NCBI RefSeq assembly: GCF_038396675.1
Contig: NC_088930.1
Coordinates: forward strand, 35,616,001-35,680,000
DNA length: 64,000 nucleotides
Reading direction: 5' to 3'
Origin: Hydra vulgaris
Lineage: Eukaryota > Cnidaria > Hydrozoa > Anthoathecata > Hydridae
The notes beneath the pieces are model-generated. The model had not been told where the DNA came from. It ran no database searches and saw only the letters and a list, made by a program, of their open reading frames with translations. This document shows positions 24,441-38,437 of the stretch, piece after piece (position 1 is the first letter of the stretch; the number at the start of each line of letters is the position of its first letter). Made by a program: the position numbers and the translations under genes.

Positions 24441-24837
24441 AAAAAATGCCAACCTGACAATTAGGACAAATTTTTCGATTATTATGATTCGTTTTTAACA
24501 AAACTTATCATTAAAAGATCAAATTTTAAGCCACTTTTTGTTGAAACAATACTAGTATGTTCTCCGCAAGAAAAAAAAAAGAATTAGTTTGTTATTTTTT
24601 CAATTTATAAACTGAAACTTTTGAACGATAAAAATTCAATTTTATTAAATTTAAATTACAGAAAGGTATTTATTCAATTTTATTGAATTTAAATTATAGA
24701 AAACTATTTGTTTATATAATAGTATTGGTAAAATATAAAAAAATTTTACTATATTTTGTATTTATTCAAAAAACCAATTAAAACCACTGCTTTTTCAGGA
24801 TTTTAAACTAAGTAACTTAAATGAAAGTCACAAAGGT

Positions 24838-25131
24838 ATGGAGTTTGCTCAATGTCTGGAAATTAGCTATTTCAAACACCAAGAAAAAGTGGACCCGTCT
24901 CTGCAGGTGCACGAATCATGCTATTATCATCTGACCGTGAAAGATATTTTCTATAAGAAAAGTAGGAAACTAGAATTGCGTGAAAAAATATGTAAGAATG
25001 AAATCAATGTTGAATTTTCAGAATCAGAATCAGAATATAATTTAAAAGAGTTTGAAAACGATGTACTATACACTGAAATTACGAACAAGATCTCTAAATT
25101 ATTATTTAGCCATATTACGAACAGCCCATAA
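24838..25131 (+). CDS. hypothetical ORF upstream of Rab20-like B
   Basis: A 97-residue open frame. Its first 20 or so residues come from the MITE right end. The remainder holds a CYYHLTVKDIFYKKSRKLEL block and an acidic ESESEYNLKEFENDV block. The copy in unit 1 has stops. I do not recognise it. It may be an old exon or transposon-protein fragment rather than a gene. Confidence 0.25.
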   Translation: MEFAQCLEISYFKHQEKVDPSLQVHESCYYHLTVKDIFYKKSRKLELREKICKNEINVEFSESESEYNLKEFENDVLYTEITNKISKLLFSHITNSP

Positions 25132-25436
25132 AAGAAAGTTTAAAAATTGGAAGTTTTTATAAATTAAATATTCGAAACTGCGGTCATTTGAAATAAAAAT
25201 ATTATCATGTGTCACAGCTGTCATGTTTTGCGATTGTTCTTTAAAAACTATCGAATAACAATATTTGTTTTTGCTAGCGCTATCTTTTCATTTAAACAAT
25301 ACGTTAAACATCAATCTACGCATTTGTACTTGCTTATTTCAAGTTTCTAATAAAAGTTTTGCAATAAAAAAATATTAAAGTTTTCGTTTCTAAAGGCACC
25401 GCTTGTATCCATCAATAAAAAGCTCGAGTTTTTTCA

Positions 25437-26105
25437 ATGAATAATCAAAAGCAAAAACCAGACAAGAAAGTTATTATTCTTGGAAACATAGGTGTTGGTA
25501 AATCATGTCTTATTAATCGTTATATGAATGAAACTTTTTCTGAAAATAATACGGGAACTATTGGAAGCTGCTACTTTTTAAAACAATGGGGCAAAAAAAA
25601 TATTGCTGTATGGGACACTGGAGGACAAGAAATGTATAATGCTTTAACAAATTTTTATTGTCGTTATGCCCATGCCGTAATACTTTGCTACTTTTTGAAT
25701 GATCGTTCAAGTTTTGAAGCCATTGACACAAAACTTGTGCCATTGCTTTCTTCAGTGTCAGAAAATTGTTTGATAGTTTTAGCTGGAACAAAACTTGACT
25801 TATTAAATACGTCTACTGTTAATAATTCGAACCAAAGAGCTGTTTTACCTGAGGAAGCTAGAGCAAAATCACTTGAGTTAACACAAAGGTTTAATTCTCC
25901 TGTTCATCCAAAAGGAAAACTGCCTGTTTTTGAAACAAGTGCAAAAGAAAATATTCAAGTTCACGAATTATTTGAGTTTGTGTTTGACATTTTAGTACAT
26001 GAAACATGTTCCCAATTAGAACCTGATACTCCAAATAAAACAGTTACTTTAGAAGTCTCTCATTCAAACAAATTTAAAAGAAAATTTGAAAGGAAATGCT
26101 GTTAA
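25437..26105 (+). CDS. Rab20-like small GTPase, copy B
   Basis: Predicted 222-residue paralogue of the gene at 19282-19938. The P-loop is GNIGVGKS (16-23), with T41 in switch I, WDTGGQEMY (59-67), TKLD (118-121) and ETSAK (166-170). The C-terminus FERKCC carries four extra basic or hydrophobic residues relative to copy A. It keeps the catalytic-position Gln (Q64) but has Met for the usual Arg at 66. Twelve of the fifteen substitutions between the copies fall in residues 8-70; the rest of the protein is almost identical. About 500 bases of upstream sequence are shared with copy A, including a GCTAGCGCTATCTTTTCATT block, so both probably had the same promoter. The frame is complete and uninterrupted. 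Confidence 0.8.
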   Translation: MNNQKQKPDKKVIILGNIGVGKSCLINRYMNETFSENNTGTIGSCYFLKQWGKKNIAVWDTGGQEMYNALTNFYCRYAHAVILCYFLNDRSSFEAIDTKLVPLLSSVSENCLIVLAGTKLDLLNTSTVNNSNQRAVLPEEARAKSLELTQRFNSPVHPKGKLPVFETSAKENIQVHELFEFVFDILVHETCSQLEPDTPNKTVTLEVSHSNKFKRKFERKCC

Positions 26106-26131
26106 ATGTTTGAACCAATATATTGATATAT

Positions 26132-26137
26132 AATAAA
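26132..26137 (+). promoter_or_regulatory. polyadenylation signal of Rab20-like B
   Basis: AATAAA 27 bases past the stop, conserved with copy A. Confidence 0.6.
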
Positions 26138-26556
26138 CTGCAAACTAAAAATATAATACTTTACATTTTTTATATACAAAAGAATGATCAACTATTGCAA
26201 ATGGATTGTCTTTTCAACTTTCTATTAACTCTTGTGTGCACAACCGGGTACACGGGTACCCACTACAGCACATTTTTTAATGTAAATAAGTTTGTAGATA
26301 ATATTTTACTTTAGGCATTTAGATATGCATTATATGGCTCAAATTTAACATAGTTGTGCATAAAAAATACCAGAAACAAAAAAATCTCTTAAAATAATTA
26401 AGTTTGAAGTGAACATGCTTTGTAGACGCAACCGGGTACCCTGGTAACCGCAATAAGAAATCTCAAGATTGGTTGAACTTAAAAATTCAGCTATCAATTT
26501 GCTACATTTTTCTAAATAAAATATAAAGTTTATAAAAAAAGTTAACAAAAAAACAC

Positions 26557-28735
<2,179 letters not shown>

Positions 28736-29239
28736 CTGAAATAAAATTATAGTATTATTATTCAACATTGTGATTCTTCAATAAAATAATACACTAGAAT
28801 TAAATTTATTTTGCTTTTAAAATTCTGCTATTGATAATTTCTCCATAACTCAGTTGTTAATTTTCTATTGTTATCTAAATATTATATTATTCCAGCACTA
28901 TAACTTGAATAATAATTGAAAAACTATTTTAAATAAAACAATATATAACAATAAACATTAAAAACATAATTTAAATTATAGTTTGCATAGAATTTACATT
29001 TTAAAGTCTGAAAAAAAAAGTTGGGTACCCTGGTACCTTGGTTGTCTAACAATGTTAGTAAATTTGGTTGTGTATACAAGGGTTACAAGATATGTCGTTT
29101 TTCCTCAATTAAATAAAAAAACTACTTTAAAATGTAAATTTGTAACAAGAAACATAACTATTAAATTAAATGGGAATAATTTTGCTTGTTTGATCCTTAA
29201 ATTTTTTTTTTTTAAAGCAAATCTTAAATCTTTTAAAGC

Positions 29240-30246
29240 AAATAGTTTATGAACAAAAACAAACATTTCCGACTGCCGTAACTTGTGGGGTTCCCCAGGG
29301 CTCTATTTTAGGACCACTGTTGTTCCTAGTGTATATTAATGATTTAAATTTAGCAACAGACCCATTAAATTGTATTCTTTTTGCAGATGACTCCAATCTT
29401 TTTTACTCCCACAGTGATATTAATACACTATTTGAAACAACAAACGAACAATTATTGAAAGTTAATGAGTGGTTCAAAAGTAATAAACTTTCTCTAAATG
29501 TGGATAAAATCAAATTTATTTTGTTCCACAAAGTTAATAAATCAAAAATTATTCCCATCAAATTGCCTAATCTAATAATAAATAACACAAACATTAAAAG
29601 AGAAAACTCAGTAAACTTTCTAGGCGTAATCTTAGACGAACATTTACTTTGGAGTTTACATATAAAAAGTATTGAAAATAAAATATCAAAAAATTTAGCA
29701 ATGATATATAGGGCTAAACCATTTTTAAGCAGTAGTTCTTTGAAAAGTTTATATTTCTCTTTTATTCATTGTTATTTAACTTACTGCAATATTGCATGGG
29801 CAAGTACAAACCATACAAAATTAAAAAAATTGTACTGTAAACAAAAACACGCGTGCAGAATAATTTTTGGAGCTAATAGAACACTACCTTGTGAGCCTCT
29901 TCTGCGTATACTCGGAGCATTAAATATATATAAAATCAACTTACACCAAGTTTTAATGTTCATGTATAAAACAAATTTAGGATTATCTCCTAAAATATTT
30001 CAATCCTATTTTGACAAAATAGTTCATAAATATCCAACAAAATTTTCAAGTAACAACTTTGTTGTCCCAAAATATAATTCAAAACTAACTTCATATTCAG
30101 TTCTTTATCGTGGACCCTACTTGTGGAAAATGTTTCCCAAAATTGTAAATACACATAAAACTAGTATAGAGCAGTTTAAAAATGAATCAAAACAAGCATT
30201 CTTACTTATGGATTTTAATATATCCGATTTTAAATGTTTTTTTTAA
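29240..30246 (+). pseudogene. reverse transcriptase C-terminal half, open frame
   Basis: The frame runs without a stop from VYEQKQTFPTAVTCGVPQGS through SILGPLLFLVYINDL, FADDSNLFYSHSDINTLF (catalytic F-A-D-D), SLNVDKIKFILFHK, NFLGVILDEHLLWSLHIKSI, HCYLTYCNIAWASTNHTKL and a C-terminal block with YKINLHQVLMFMYKTNLG. Homologous decayed copies occur at 50200-51360 and, on the minus strand, 42515-41310. It lacks the endonuclease and the first RT half because of 5' truncation, so it is inactive despite the open frame. Confidence 0.85.
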
Positions 30247-30786
30247 TTAAAACTCAGATACATAAAATAATTAATACAAAATTATGTCACTGAGTGTATC
30301 AACATTTTTTTTTTTTTTTTTATTGTCTTAATTATGGTATTACCTCTATGACGTTTGCTGATTTATTTACGTTATTTCTATGAAGTTGACTAATTTATTT
30401 TTGTTATTTCTATGGTGTATATTAATTTATTTACTTTTTATTTTTAAATCTTACTTTAAATTTTTAATTCTTAAATAAATGATAATATCTTATTTATTTT
30501 TTCTTATTCTGAAAAAATGATCTTACTCTTTCCTTAAAGTTTTATTCTTTAAGTTTTTCTTTAAATGATAAGGAATTGTTATCTATTTTACTTTTTTACT
30601 TTTTTTTTTTTTTTATAAATGGTTTGTTAACTATAGATATTTAAATATTACGGTTTTTGTAAATACGTGAGAATAGGGCTCGGTGATAAGGCTAAATTAG
30701 TCTTCTTCTTGCCCTGCCAATATTTATTTTTATTTATGTGCTTCGAAAATGTATGTATTATTTAACGGCAAAAAAAAAAAAAAAAA
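29240..30786 (+). mobile_element. 5'-truncated L2/CR1-group LINE with poly-A tail
   Basis: Inserted after the AAAGCAAATCT block of unit 2; unit 1 has this site uninterrupted near 20240. It starts inside the RT domain, has a complete 3' end with a conserved stem-loop at about 30674-30715, and ends in 17 A residues at 30770-30786. The 5' target duplication is obscured by a short repeat of TTTTAAAGCAAAT. Confidence 0.85.
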
Positions 30787-31953
30787 TCTAAATGTAATTT
30801 TGTTAGTGTCATGGTTTTAACGCGTAACTATTGAAGTTTAGAAGAGCTATTTTTCTGTGCCACCACTTATATTATAATATTTAAATATTGAATTTAATGC
30901 TGCTGCTCCTGTTCCGTTACTCATTCGTGCATGTTTGCACAGAACTCACGGCAGCCGTTAAACCCAAAATATTGGCGAGAAAAAGGAGCAGCGATTTTTA
31001 TATAAGAAAATGTAAACAAAAGTGTATACAAATATCTAATTCATGTAATCTTCAAATTATGTAAAATTAAAACATTTATCAAGTTTAAAATTAAAACATT
31101 TAACATTGTAAAATTAAAACATTTATCAAATAGTGTTAAAAATTAAGCTTTGTTAATGTTTTATTGTTGTTATATAAGTAATATATATATAAAGATATCA
31201 TCTACTATATGAATAAAAAGGGGGAGAGTCTTTAAAAAGTTTAAAATCTCAATAAACATCAAAACAGCAGTAAAAATATTATGCGCATATGTCAGAATAG
31301 ATGGAGATGGTGACAGAACTGAACTTATTAATGTGCTTAGATAAATAGTTAGGGTAGATTAGGGTAATATGAGCACCTTATGCGAAAATTGGAATAATTT
31401 CAAAAACAATTAAGCTGGATCCAATATTTTTGCGAATAAACAATATTTAGGGGTCCCTTCTTATGATCCATTTAGATATTTGGGCACCCGAAGTTTTTCT
31501 TAAAAACCCAGAGGTTTTAAAAAAGCTGCAAAAATGCTCACATTACCCAGACCACTTGGTAATGTGAGCACTTTTAATTAGCTCAAAAAAACATTAATTT
31601 TGTAAAAATAATGCCAACATGACAATTAGGACTAACTTTCGGAATATTATGATTCGTTATTAACAAAACTTATCATTAAAAGATCAAATTTTAAGCCACT
31701 TTTTGTTGAAACAATACTACTATGTTTTCCGCAGAAAAAAGAAAAAAAAAAATTGGTTTGTTATTTTTTTAATTTTATCAACTCAAACCTTTGAGCGATA
31801 AAAATTCAATTTTATTGAATTTGAATTACAGAAAGGTATTTAGTGTTGGTAAAATATTAAAAACTTTTACTATATTTTGTTTTTATTCAAAAAGCCAATT
31901 ATAACTACTGCTTTTTCAGGACTTTAAACTAAGTAACTTCAATGAAAGTCACT

Positions 31954-32949
31954 GCGTAATTTGAGCATGCTCATATTGCACAAAACTGGCATCTTAAAAT
32001 AAAGTAAAAACTAAATAGTTCTATGCATTGTTTTTCAAACAAAAATGGATTGGATTTTTAGCTAACATGTTTTTATTTATGAAAAAATTAATTTCATTAT
32101 TTTAGAAATGCGAAATGATAGATGAAATGGGAAATGGTTTTATAAATGCGTGATGATATTATTTTAGCAACGCAAAAAATTTAACAGCGTTTTAATTAGA
32201 TGATAGCCGTTTATTACTGTATATAGATTTACTGTATACTATACAGTAAATTTTTTTCTCTATACAGTATGGAGAAAAAAATTTGTAAGTCGGTACCCGT
32301 TATTTTTGTAGACGTTTACAATTTTACAATAAAAATTTATAAAGTATTGAAGATTATTCGTTAACTCAAAACAAAGATTTTCAAATTTTTTATTTTTTAC
32401 CACCTACAAAAAACTATTGAAATAAAACGACTATATTAATTTTTAAAATCTTTTTTACCGATTGTAATTAATCAACACATTTCAGGCGGGTATTTTAAAT
32501 ATATTTTAGAATACCAGCATCGGGTACTAATATTCGAACCGCTGATAAATAGCTGTTCGCGCAACGACTACAACCATTAAAACTTTTTAAAGAGTTTAAA
32601 AGTTAATTATGTTATAAATTATTTTTTTAAATCAATTTTAATCATAAAGGTCGACATATAATATTGAAGTAATTTTTTTGATTTATGCGGTTCATACCTG
32701 GTACGCATTTTATATCTTTTTAAAAATGACGATAGCCAAAACGATTTTGAAAATGATAAAAAAACTAGCTGTCCGGGTCATACAATAAACCGTAATCATA
32801 AAGTGGGCAACGTTAAATCTGTTCCACACCTATCATTTTTATATTTATTTTTTATATGGTCTCTTTATTTCAATAATTTTTAGTAAACTGTAGAAAATAA
32901 ATGGTTTAAAAATCTTTGGCGTGACATTTCTCGTGGTGATTTTGAAATT

Positions 32950-32951
<2 letters not shown>
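31954..32951. other. gene-free stretch; possible tRNA-like segment
   Basis: No coding similarity was seen. The minus strand of about 32575-32500 carries an A-box-like TGGTTGTAGTCGTTG and a B-box-like GGTTCGAATATT, suggesting another degraded tRNA-derived repeat. A short inverted pair TTTACTGTATA / TATACAGTAAA lies near 32229-32252. Confidence 0.35.

Positions 32952-33032
<81 letters not shown>
32952..33032. repeat. (TA)n tract
   Basis: About 80 bases of TA ending exactly where the LINE 5' repeat starts. Confidence 0.95.
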
Positions 33033-33034
<2 letters not shown>

Positions 33035-33089
33035 CCGCATGCTGATGAAGATGGCAGACAAATCGCCGCATGCTGATAAAGATGGCAGT
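33032..33089 (+). repeat. tandem 31-bp repeat at LINE 5' end
   Basis: ATCGCCGCATGCTGAT..AAGATGGCAG occurs twice in a row just upstream of the ORF1 start (ATGCCTCC at 33144). It may be a promoter monomer repeat of the LINE. Confidence 0.6.
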
Positions 33090-33143
33090 CGTATTTTTTT
33101 GAAAAAAGTAAGCAAAAAGTAAAAAGTAAATAAAACGATCACA

Positions 33144-33755
33144 ATGCCTCCAAAGAAGGAAGAAGACAAAAAAACTAGATGATTTATAAGAGAAGATTAA
33201 ACAATTAGAAATAAAGCAAAACTCTAAAGAAGAAAAAAATAAAAATCTAGAAGAAAGAATAATAAAGCTAGAAGAAGAAAACACTGCTAATAATAACAAT
33301 CTTTGTATAATAAATTATAAGTCATGGAATGTCATCGCTAGCAAAAATAGTAAAAAGACCCCAGTACAAATACAGGTACAGAAAAAAGTTTAGAACCACT
33401 TAACAATTTTGCGCAATTTCATTATTTTTTCAATGTATGAAACTAATATTGAACTTTGATGATAAATTATTTAGAAGATATGTAATTGGTGCATTTTGAT
33501 GATAAAAATTTAGAGAGTGTGCAAGTTAAAAAAATTACGAGATTACAACCAAAGGATATGCCACAAAAGTCCCCAGTTATTTTGGAACTTGTTGATGTGC
33601 ATGCAATAAATCAAGTGCTAAAAGCAGCTTTTCGAAACAGGGAGAAGATAACAAATATTTACTTTAATACTGAATGACTGAAGCAGAAAGAATTTTAACG
33701 AAACAATTAAGGTCTGAAATTAAAATTTTAAATGGAAATTCAGACATAAAAAATA
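33144..33755 (+). pseudogene. CR1-like LINE ORF1 with coiled coil
   Basis: Starts MPPKKEEDKKTR, then a coiled-coil region with KNKNLEERIIKLEEENTAN (33230-33290). After frameshifts, the RNA-binding part at 33486-33677 reads VQVKKITRLQPK, KSPVILELVDVHAINQVLKA and NIYFNTE, then ILTKQLRSEIKILNGN in the next frame. There is a stop early in the coil. It sits upstream and on the same strand as the ORF2 at 35436-38437 and is probably the same element, interrupted after about 33755. Confidence 0.65.
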
Positions 33756-34642
33756 TTATTATACTATTTATTATACTAATTGTTTATTTATTATACTATT
33801 TATTATACTATTTATTATAATGTGTCATTCTCGGTCATTTTATTATTATCAGTTCACTTTTTGCACGACATTGGTAAAGCATTGATTAAATATTTTTCAG
33901 TTTTTTTAAAGTTACTTAGTTAAGCACAACAATATGTCAGTTTTAAAAGTTTTTTTCTTCTTCTCTTGATAAAAGGGCTACCACCCTAAGTAACAGTAGA
34001 TTACCTCTCGATGTGAATTTGTTTTATTAATTTTATTAATTGCTATACCTTATTAACAAAAATAGATTTTCAAAAATTAACTTAGGTATATTATAATAAC
34101 ATACTGTGAACTACACAAGTGTAAAATACTCTTAAGCGAGTCAGTTAACTTGAATTTGGATTGTGCATACATGCATTAATTGTTGATAGAGTTTGGGGTA
34201 TTTTACTTTTCTGTGGATTACAACAAAATTGATTGTATTTAGTTTTCTTTATGATTTTTAGTTGGAACTTTTGTGTTTTAAATTATATATTTAATGTTTT
34301 TAATTAAGTATTTGTTGTACTATAGAGATCTAGAGAGTAGGGTAGATTAGGATAATATGAGCACCTTAAGCGAAAATTGGAATATTTTAAAAAATGATTA
34401 TGCTGGATCCGAAATTTTTGCAAATAAACAGTTTTTAGGGATTATTTATTTTTTATAGGATTACTATATTTTTATAACAGCTTACAAGTACAAAACATAA
34501 TCAATTTGAATTATAAATTTATTAAATAATATTAAATAAATCTATAATATTTAGCTAAGTTAAATTATTTATATTTGAAACTAATTGACGATATTTGATT
34601 TAGCTACTGATTGCCGATAGGCATAAATATTTAAGTTTCATC

Positions 34643-34645
<3 letters not shown>

Positions 34646-34726
<81 letters not shown>
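34646..34726. repeat. (TA)n tract
   Basis: About 80 bases of TA. Confidence 0.95.
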
Positions 34727-34731
<5 letters not shown>

Positions 34732-34979
34732 ATACGATAAAAAGTATATTTTAATTTTCCAAGTCCTCATCTTTTATTGTTTTCATACTTTTACGATAAA
34801 TTGGTGCCATGTTTTGAAATTTATACTGTTTAACTTTTTTTGGTTTATTAAGAAGTTTAAAGAGTGCTGAAACTGTAAGATTTTTGTATTTATATTTATC
34901 CTTTCGTTTTGTGATATAAAAAGGAGCTTATTTAAAGTCGAACTTTTGTCCTTCTTTTAGGATTTTATTTTTCCATTAT

Positions 34980-35345
34980 TTTGCAAAATGGGCAGTGAAT
35001 GATGTATGCAGTTAAATTAAAGATGAGAGAAAAAAAGCAGTTAATAAAATAGTTGAATTAAGAGGAGCTGGGAATGGTGCACTTCAATTTAAAGATCTTT
35101 TTGGCTTTAAATGACTCTTGCCATCATCTTGGAAGCAACCTGTTTGTCTAAACTTATAGACTGGAAGGATAATACTGAACCACCTTTATCATGTAATTTA
35201 TCAACTAAAGCAGTTAAAAAATTTATTAACACTCCAATGAAAATAACAAAGTGGCCCTCTCGTACACACCCTGTTTAAAGATGTGTAAAAATTACATCTG
35301 AAAGTGCTTGTCATGTCTTTGGTCACGCTGAAAGAAATAGTTAAA
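34980..35345 (+). pseudogene. fragment of an unassigned transposon-linked protein
   Basis: Pieces in shifting frames read LIDWKDNTEPPLSCNLSTKA, KITKWPSRTHPV then RCVKITSESACHVFGHAERN. The pattern (I-D-W...E-P-P-L, then W-P-x-x-T-x-x-V-x-R-C-V-K) is common to repetitive uncharacterised proteins of cnidarians and arthropods. I cannot name the superfamily. Stops are present. Confidence 0.45.
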
Positions 35346-35435
35346 TATAATTAGCTCATTTTAGTATGGTATAAGAAGTAGTAAAATAGTAAAACTAAAC
35401 AAAAAGATATAGATATAAAACAATTTGAGTATAAA

Positions 35436-38400
35436 GTGACCAAAAATAATAATAACATCCAAATATTTGAACAAACTGTGACCAATATTCAAATTTTTAA
35501 TACTAAAATAAATGATAATGCAAAAGAGCCAGTAATAAGTTCTGCATACAACTCAAATAGGTTGAAATGTTTATATACCAATGCCACATCATTTGAAAAA
35601 AGTAAGCTACATGAAGTTATGATTGAAATTGAATCAAGTTTTACAGAAACATGGTGGAATGATACTTCAGCAACAATCATACCTGGGTATAACCTTTATC
35701 GTAGAGACCGCAGGAATACTAGAGGTGGTGGAGTCTGTATTTATATAAATGACCAAATTGATTCTTTTGAAGTCAATAAGGAAGTCTACATCAATAAAAA
35801 TGTTGAGCAGATATGACGTACAATTAAAATAAGCAATGAATGCATATTATGTGGCTGTATTTATGGACAAGGAATTGATGATATGGTAAACTGTCAAAAC
35901 ATAATCAATTCCATTAAAAAAAGTTACAATTATTTCTCAAGAACTAAAATGAATTCTGAAATTTTGATATGTGGTGATTTCAATTTTCCATCCTTCAATA
36001 GTATATGGAATTCTAGTTATAAAAGTGTCTGCATCGCAAATAGAGAGAGTTTCTGGAATGTATTGAAAAATGTTATCTTACACAACATGTAAAAAAACCA
36101 ACATTCCAGCAAGATGACACAAAATTGACCAATATATTAGACTTACTGTTAACAGCCTCTCCTTTTCGTATATCTAACTTAGTGCATATGGATCCCTTGG
36201 GAAAAACAAAAGGAGGTCATTATGTTTTACGTTTTAATTTTAATTATCAAGCATGTAATAATAGCAAAAATAAAAATATCACTACCAAACGATTATTCGT
36301 GAAAGAAAACTATGATAATTTTTCAAAATATTTATATGGATTCAACTGGAGCCATGAGTTTACTAAAATTGATGTTGATCAGTGTTACAAAAGATTTCTT
36401 CAAATTTATAAAAATGGATGCAATGATTTCATACCCTCATTTATTCAAAAGCAACGAAAATCAGAAGATCTCTATGGATGAATAAAGAATTGAAACACGA
36501 AATTCGACTTAAGCGTAATCTTTGTTATCGATACAAAGCTTCTCATTTCAAAAATTTAGATCTAAAAGAAGAATATAAATTAAAAAATAAGTCTTTCAAA
36601 AAACTTTTAAAGATGACAATCAAAAAATTGCAACAAAATCAAAAAAAATCCAAAATAAGTTTATGCCTATATTACCAGTAAACTAAAAGTTAAAGACCAT
36701 ATAAGAGCAATTTCAACTGAAAATAGCAAAATATCAACTGACAGTCAAGTTATTGCTAATCAATTGAATAGATTTTTCAATTCTGTATTTATACACAAAA
36801 GCCTTAATAATATGCCTACATGTGAAAGTATAAAAGAAAAAATTTGCCCAACCCCATTGTTTAAAAAGGAAGATATAAGAAAACGATTATTAAATTTAAA
36901 TGTGCACAAGTCTCCAGGTATTGATAAAATTTATCCAATGTTTTTAAGTAAATGTGCTGACAGTTTAGCTAGACCACTTTGTATGATATTTAACTGCTCA
37001 TTTTTAAATGGAACATTGCCTACATGCTGGTTAAAAGCAAATATTACACCAATCTTTAAAAACGGGGATAGGCAGCATGAAGGTAACTACCGTCCAATTT
37101 CATTGACCTCTGTTGTTTGTAAACTAATGGAAAGTATTGTAAAGGACACAATAATGAATCATTTAATTAAAAATAAATTAATAATACCAGAACAACATGG
37201 CTTCGATAAATCAAAAAATTGTGTGACAAACCTACTCGTAAAATTAAATATAATAACAGAATCGATAAATGGTGGTAAATGTGTTGATGTTGCCTTTTTG
37301 AATTTTTCAAAGGCATTCGATTCAGTTCCGGATTCCATGCTGCTCTTAAAACTGAAGTCATTTGGTATTGTTGGAAAATTGTTGCAATGGTGTAAAGCTT
37401 TTTTAGAAAGTCGAAAACAGAGAGTTGTTTTAGGACTATTTGAATCAGAATGGGAAACAGTTTGTAGTGGGGTACCACAAGGATCGGTTTTAGGACCCTT
37501 GCTTTTTATAATTTATATAAATGATTTAACACAAAAATTGAACAATAAAGCGAGGCTATATGCTGATGATTTAAAAATAATTGCAGTTATAGAAAAAAAT
37601 ATAATAAACCAATCTCCACAGTATGATCTTGATATCTCATATACCTGGACAAAAAAAATGGCTAATCAGTTTTAATAAAGATAAATGTAAAAGGACGCAT
37701 TTTGGTCGTGATAATCCGAAAAAAACAAATAGTTTAAAATATGACGCTTCAGAATCAGATACAATTCAACATGAACAAGTAGTAACGAAATTGGAAAGAG
37801 ACCTAGGTGTTTATGTTTCGGACAATTTAAAATGGGAAAACCATATTGAAAAAATGGTAAGTAAGGCGAATCAAAAATTGGGTATGCTAACACACGCAAT
37901 TCTCTATCCAGATGAAATATCAACGAAACTGTTATATACGTCATTCGTTCGGCTGCACTTCGAATATGCTTTTCAAGTATGGAATTCATATTTTTTAGAG
38001 ACATAGACTTAATAGAAAGGGTTCAACGAAAAGCTACAAAAATTGGCTACAAAAAAAAGGGAGACGGTTACGAGCAAAGGTTAAAGAAAATGGACTTACA
38101 AAATCTATCGAATAGAAGAGAAAATGGTGATCTTATCCAAATGTATAAATTCCTAAACAAACATGATACTATTAAATGGCGTTGTGAACCAGATGTATTG
38201 GTTAGGCTAACTAGAGGGCGCACTCAAAGGTTGAGAAGGCAGTATTTTCCAAACTTCTTGCCGAGGAATTATTTCTTCACGAAACGTATAGTTGAAAATT
38301 GGAATTGTTCGGAAGGTGATGTTGTCAATTCTATTTCAGTGATTATTTTTAAAAACAAACTTAATAAATTAAGCAAAAAAAACGCTGTTAATATCAAACA

Positions 38401-38437
38401 TCTACTGTTGTTAGATTCTTTCTTGAGACTCTCATGA
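35436..38437 (+). pseudogene. CR1-like LINE ORF2 (endonuclease and reverse transcriptase)
   Basis: The endonuclease (35436-36190) has RLKCLYTNATSFEKSKLHEV, SFTETWWND, RGGGVCIYIND, CGCIYGQGID and ILICGDFNFPSFN. The RT (36764-37675) has NVHKSPGIDKIYP, NYRPISLTSVVCKLMESIV, VDVAFLNFSKAFDSVPDS, VCSGVPQGSVLGPLLFIIYI and YADDLKI. In the usual D of F-x-D-F-S-K-A-F there is Asn (FLNFSKAF), a missing catalytic Asp. The C-terminus (37979-38437) has LIERVQRKATKI, RRENGDLIQMYKF and FFTKRIVENWN. An in-frame stop at 35814-35816 and frameshifts near 36100, 36480, 36690, 37650 and 37990 inactivate it. It is the longest LINE copy in the window. Confidence 0.9.

Larger units (their letters stand above)
18690..24833. 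repeat. tandem duplication unit 1 (Rab20-like locus)
   Basis: Sequence from inside the MITE right arm, through the Rab20-like gene A and its 3' flank, to the AAGTAACTTAAATGAAAGTC block near 24820 is repeated in the same order in unit 2. Without the Sola-like insertion it is about 3 kb. It also holds a SINE and a local duplication (about 23980-24050) absent from unit 2. Confidence 0.85.
33756..35400. other. apparent insertion between LINE ORF1 and ORF2
   Basis: About 1.6 kb that does not match the LINE. It holds TATTTATTATAC short tandem units (33775-33820), a truncated GGTAATATGAGCAC repeat (34343-34443), a (TA)n tract and a transposon-protein fragment. Exact borders and a target duplication were not found. 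Confidence 0.4.

Noticed and set aside
19282-26105. Interpretation of the Rab20-like genes as dead processed copies
   Set aside because: Both frames are complete with all nucleotide-binding motifs and a prenylation end, while neighbouring transposon genes have decayed. An old retrocopy origin remains possible because no intron is seen.
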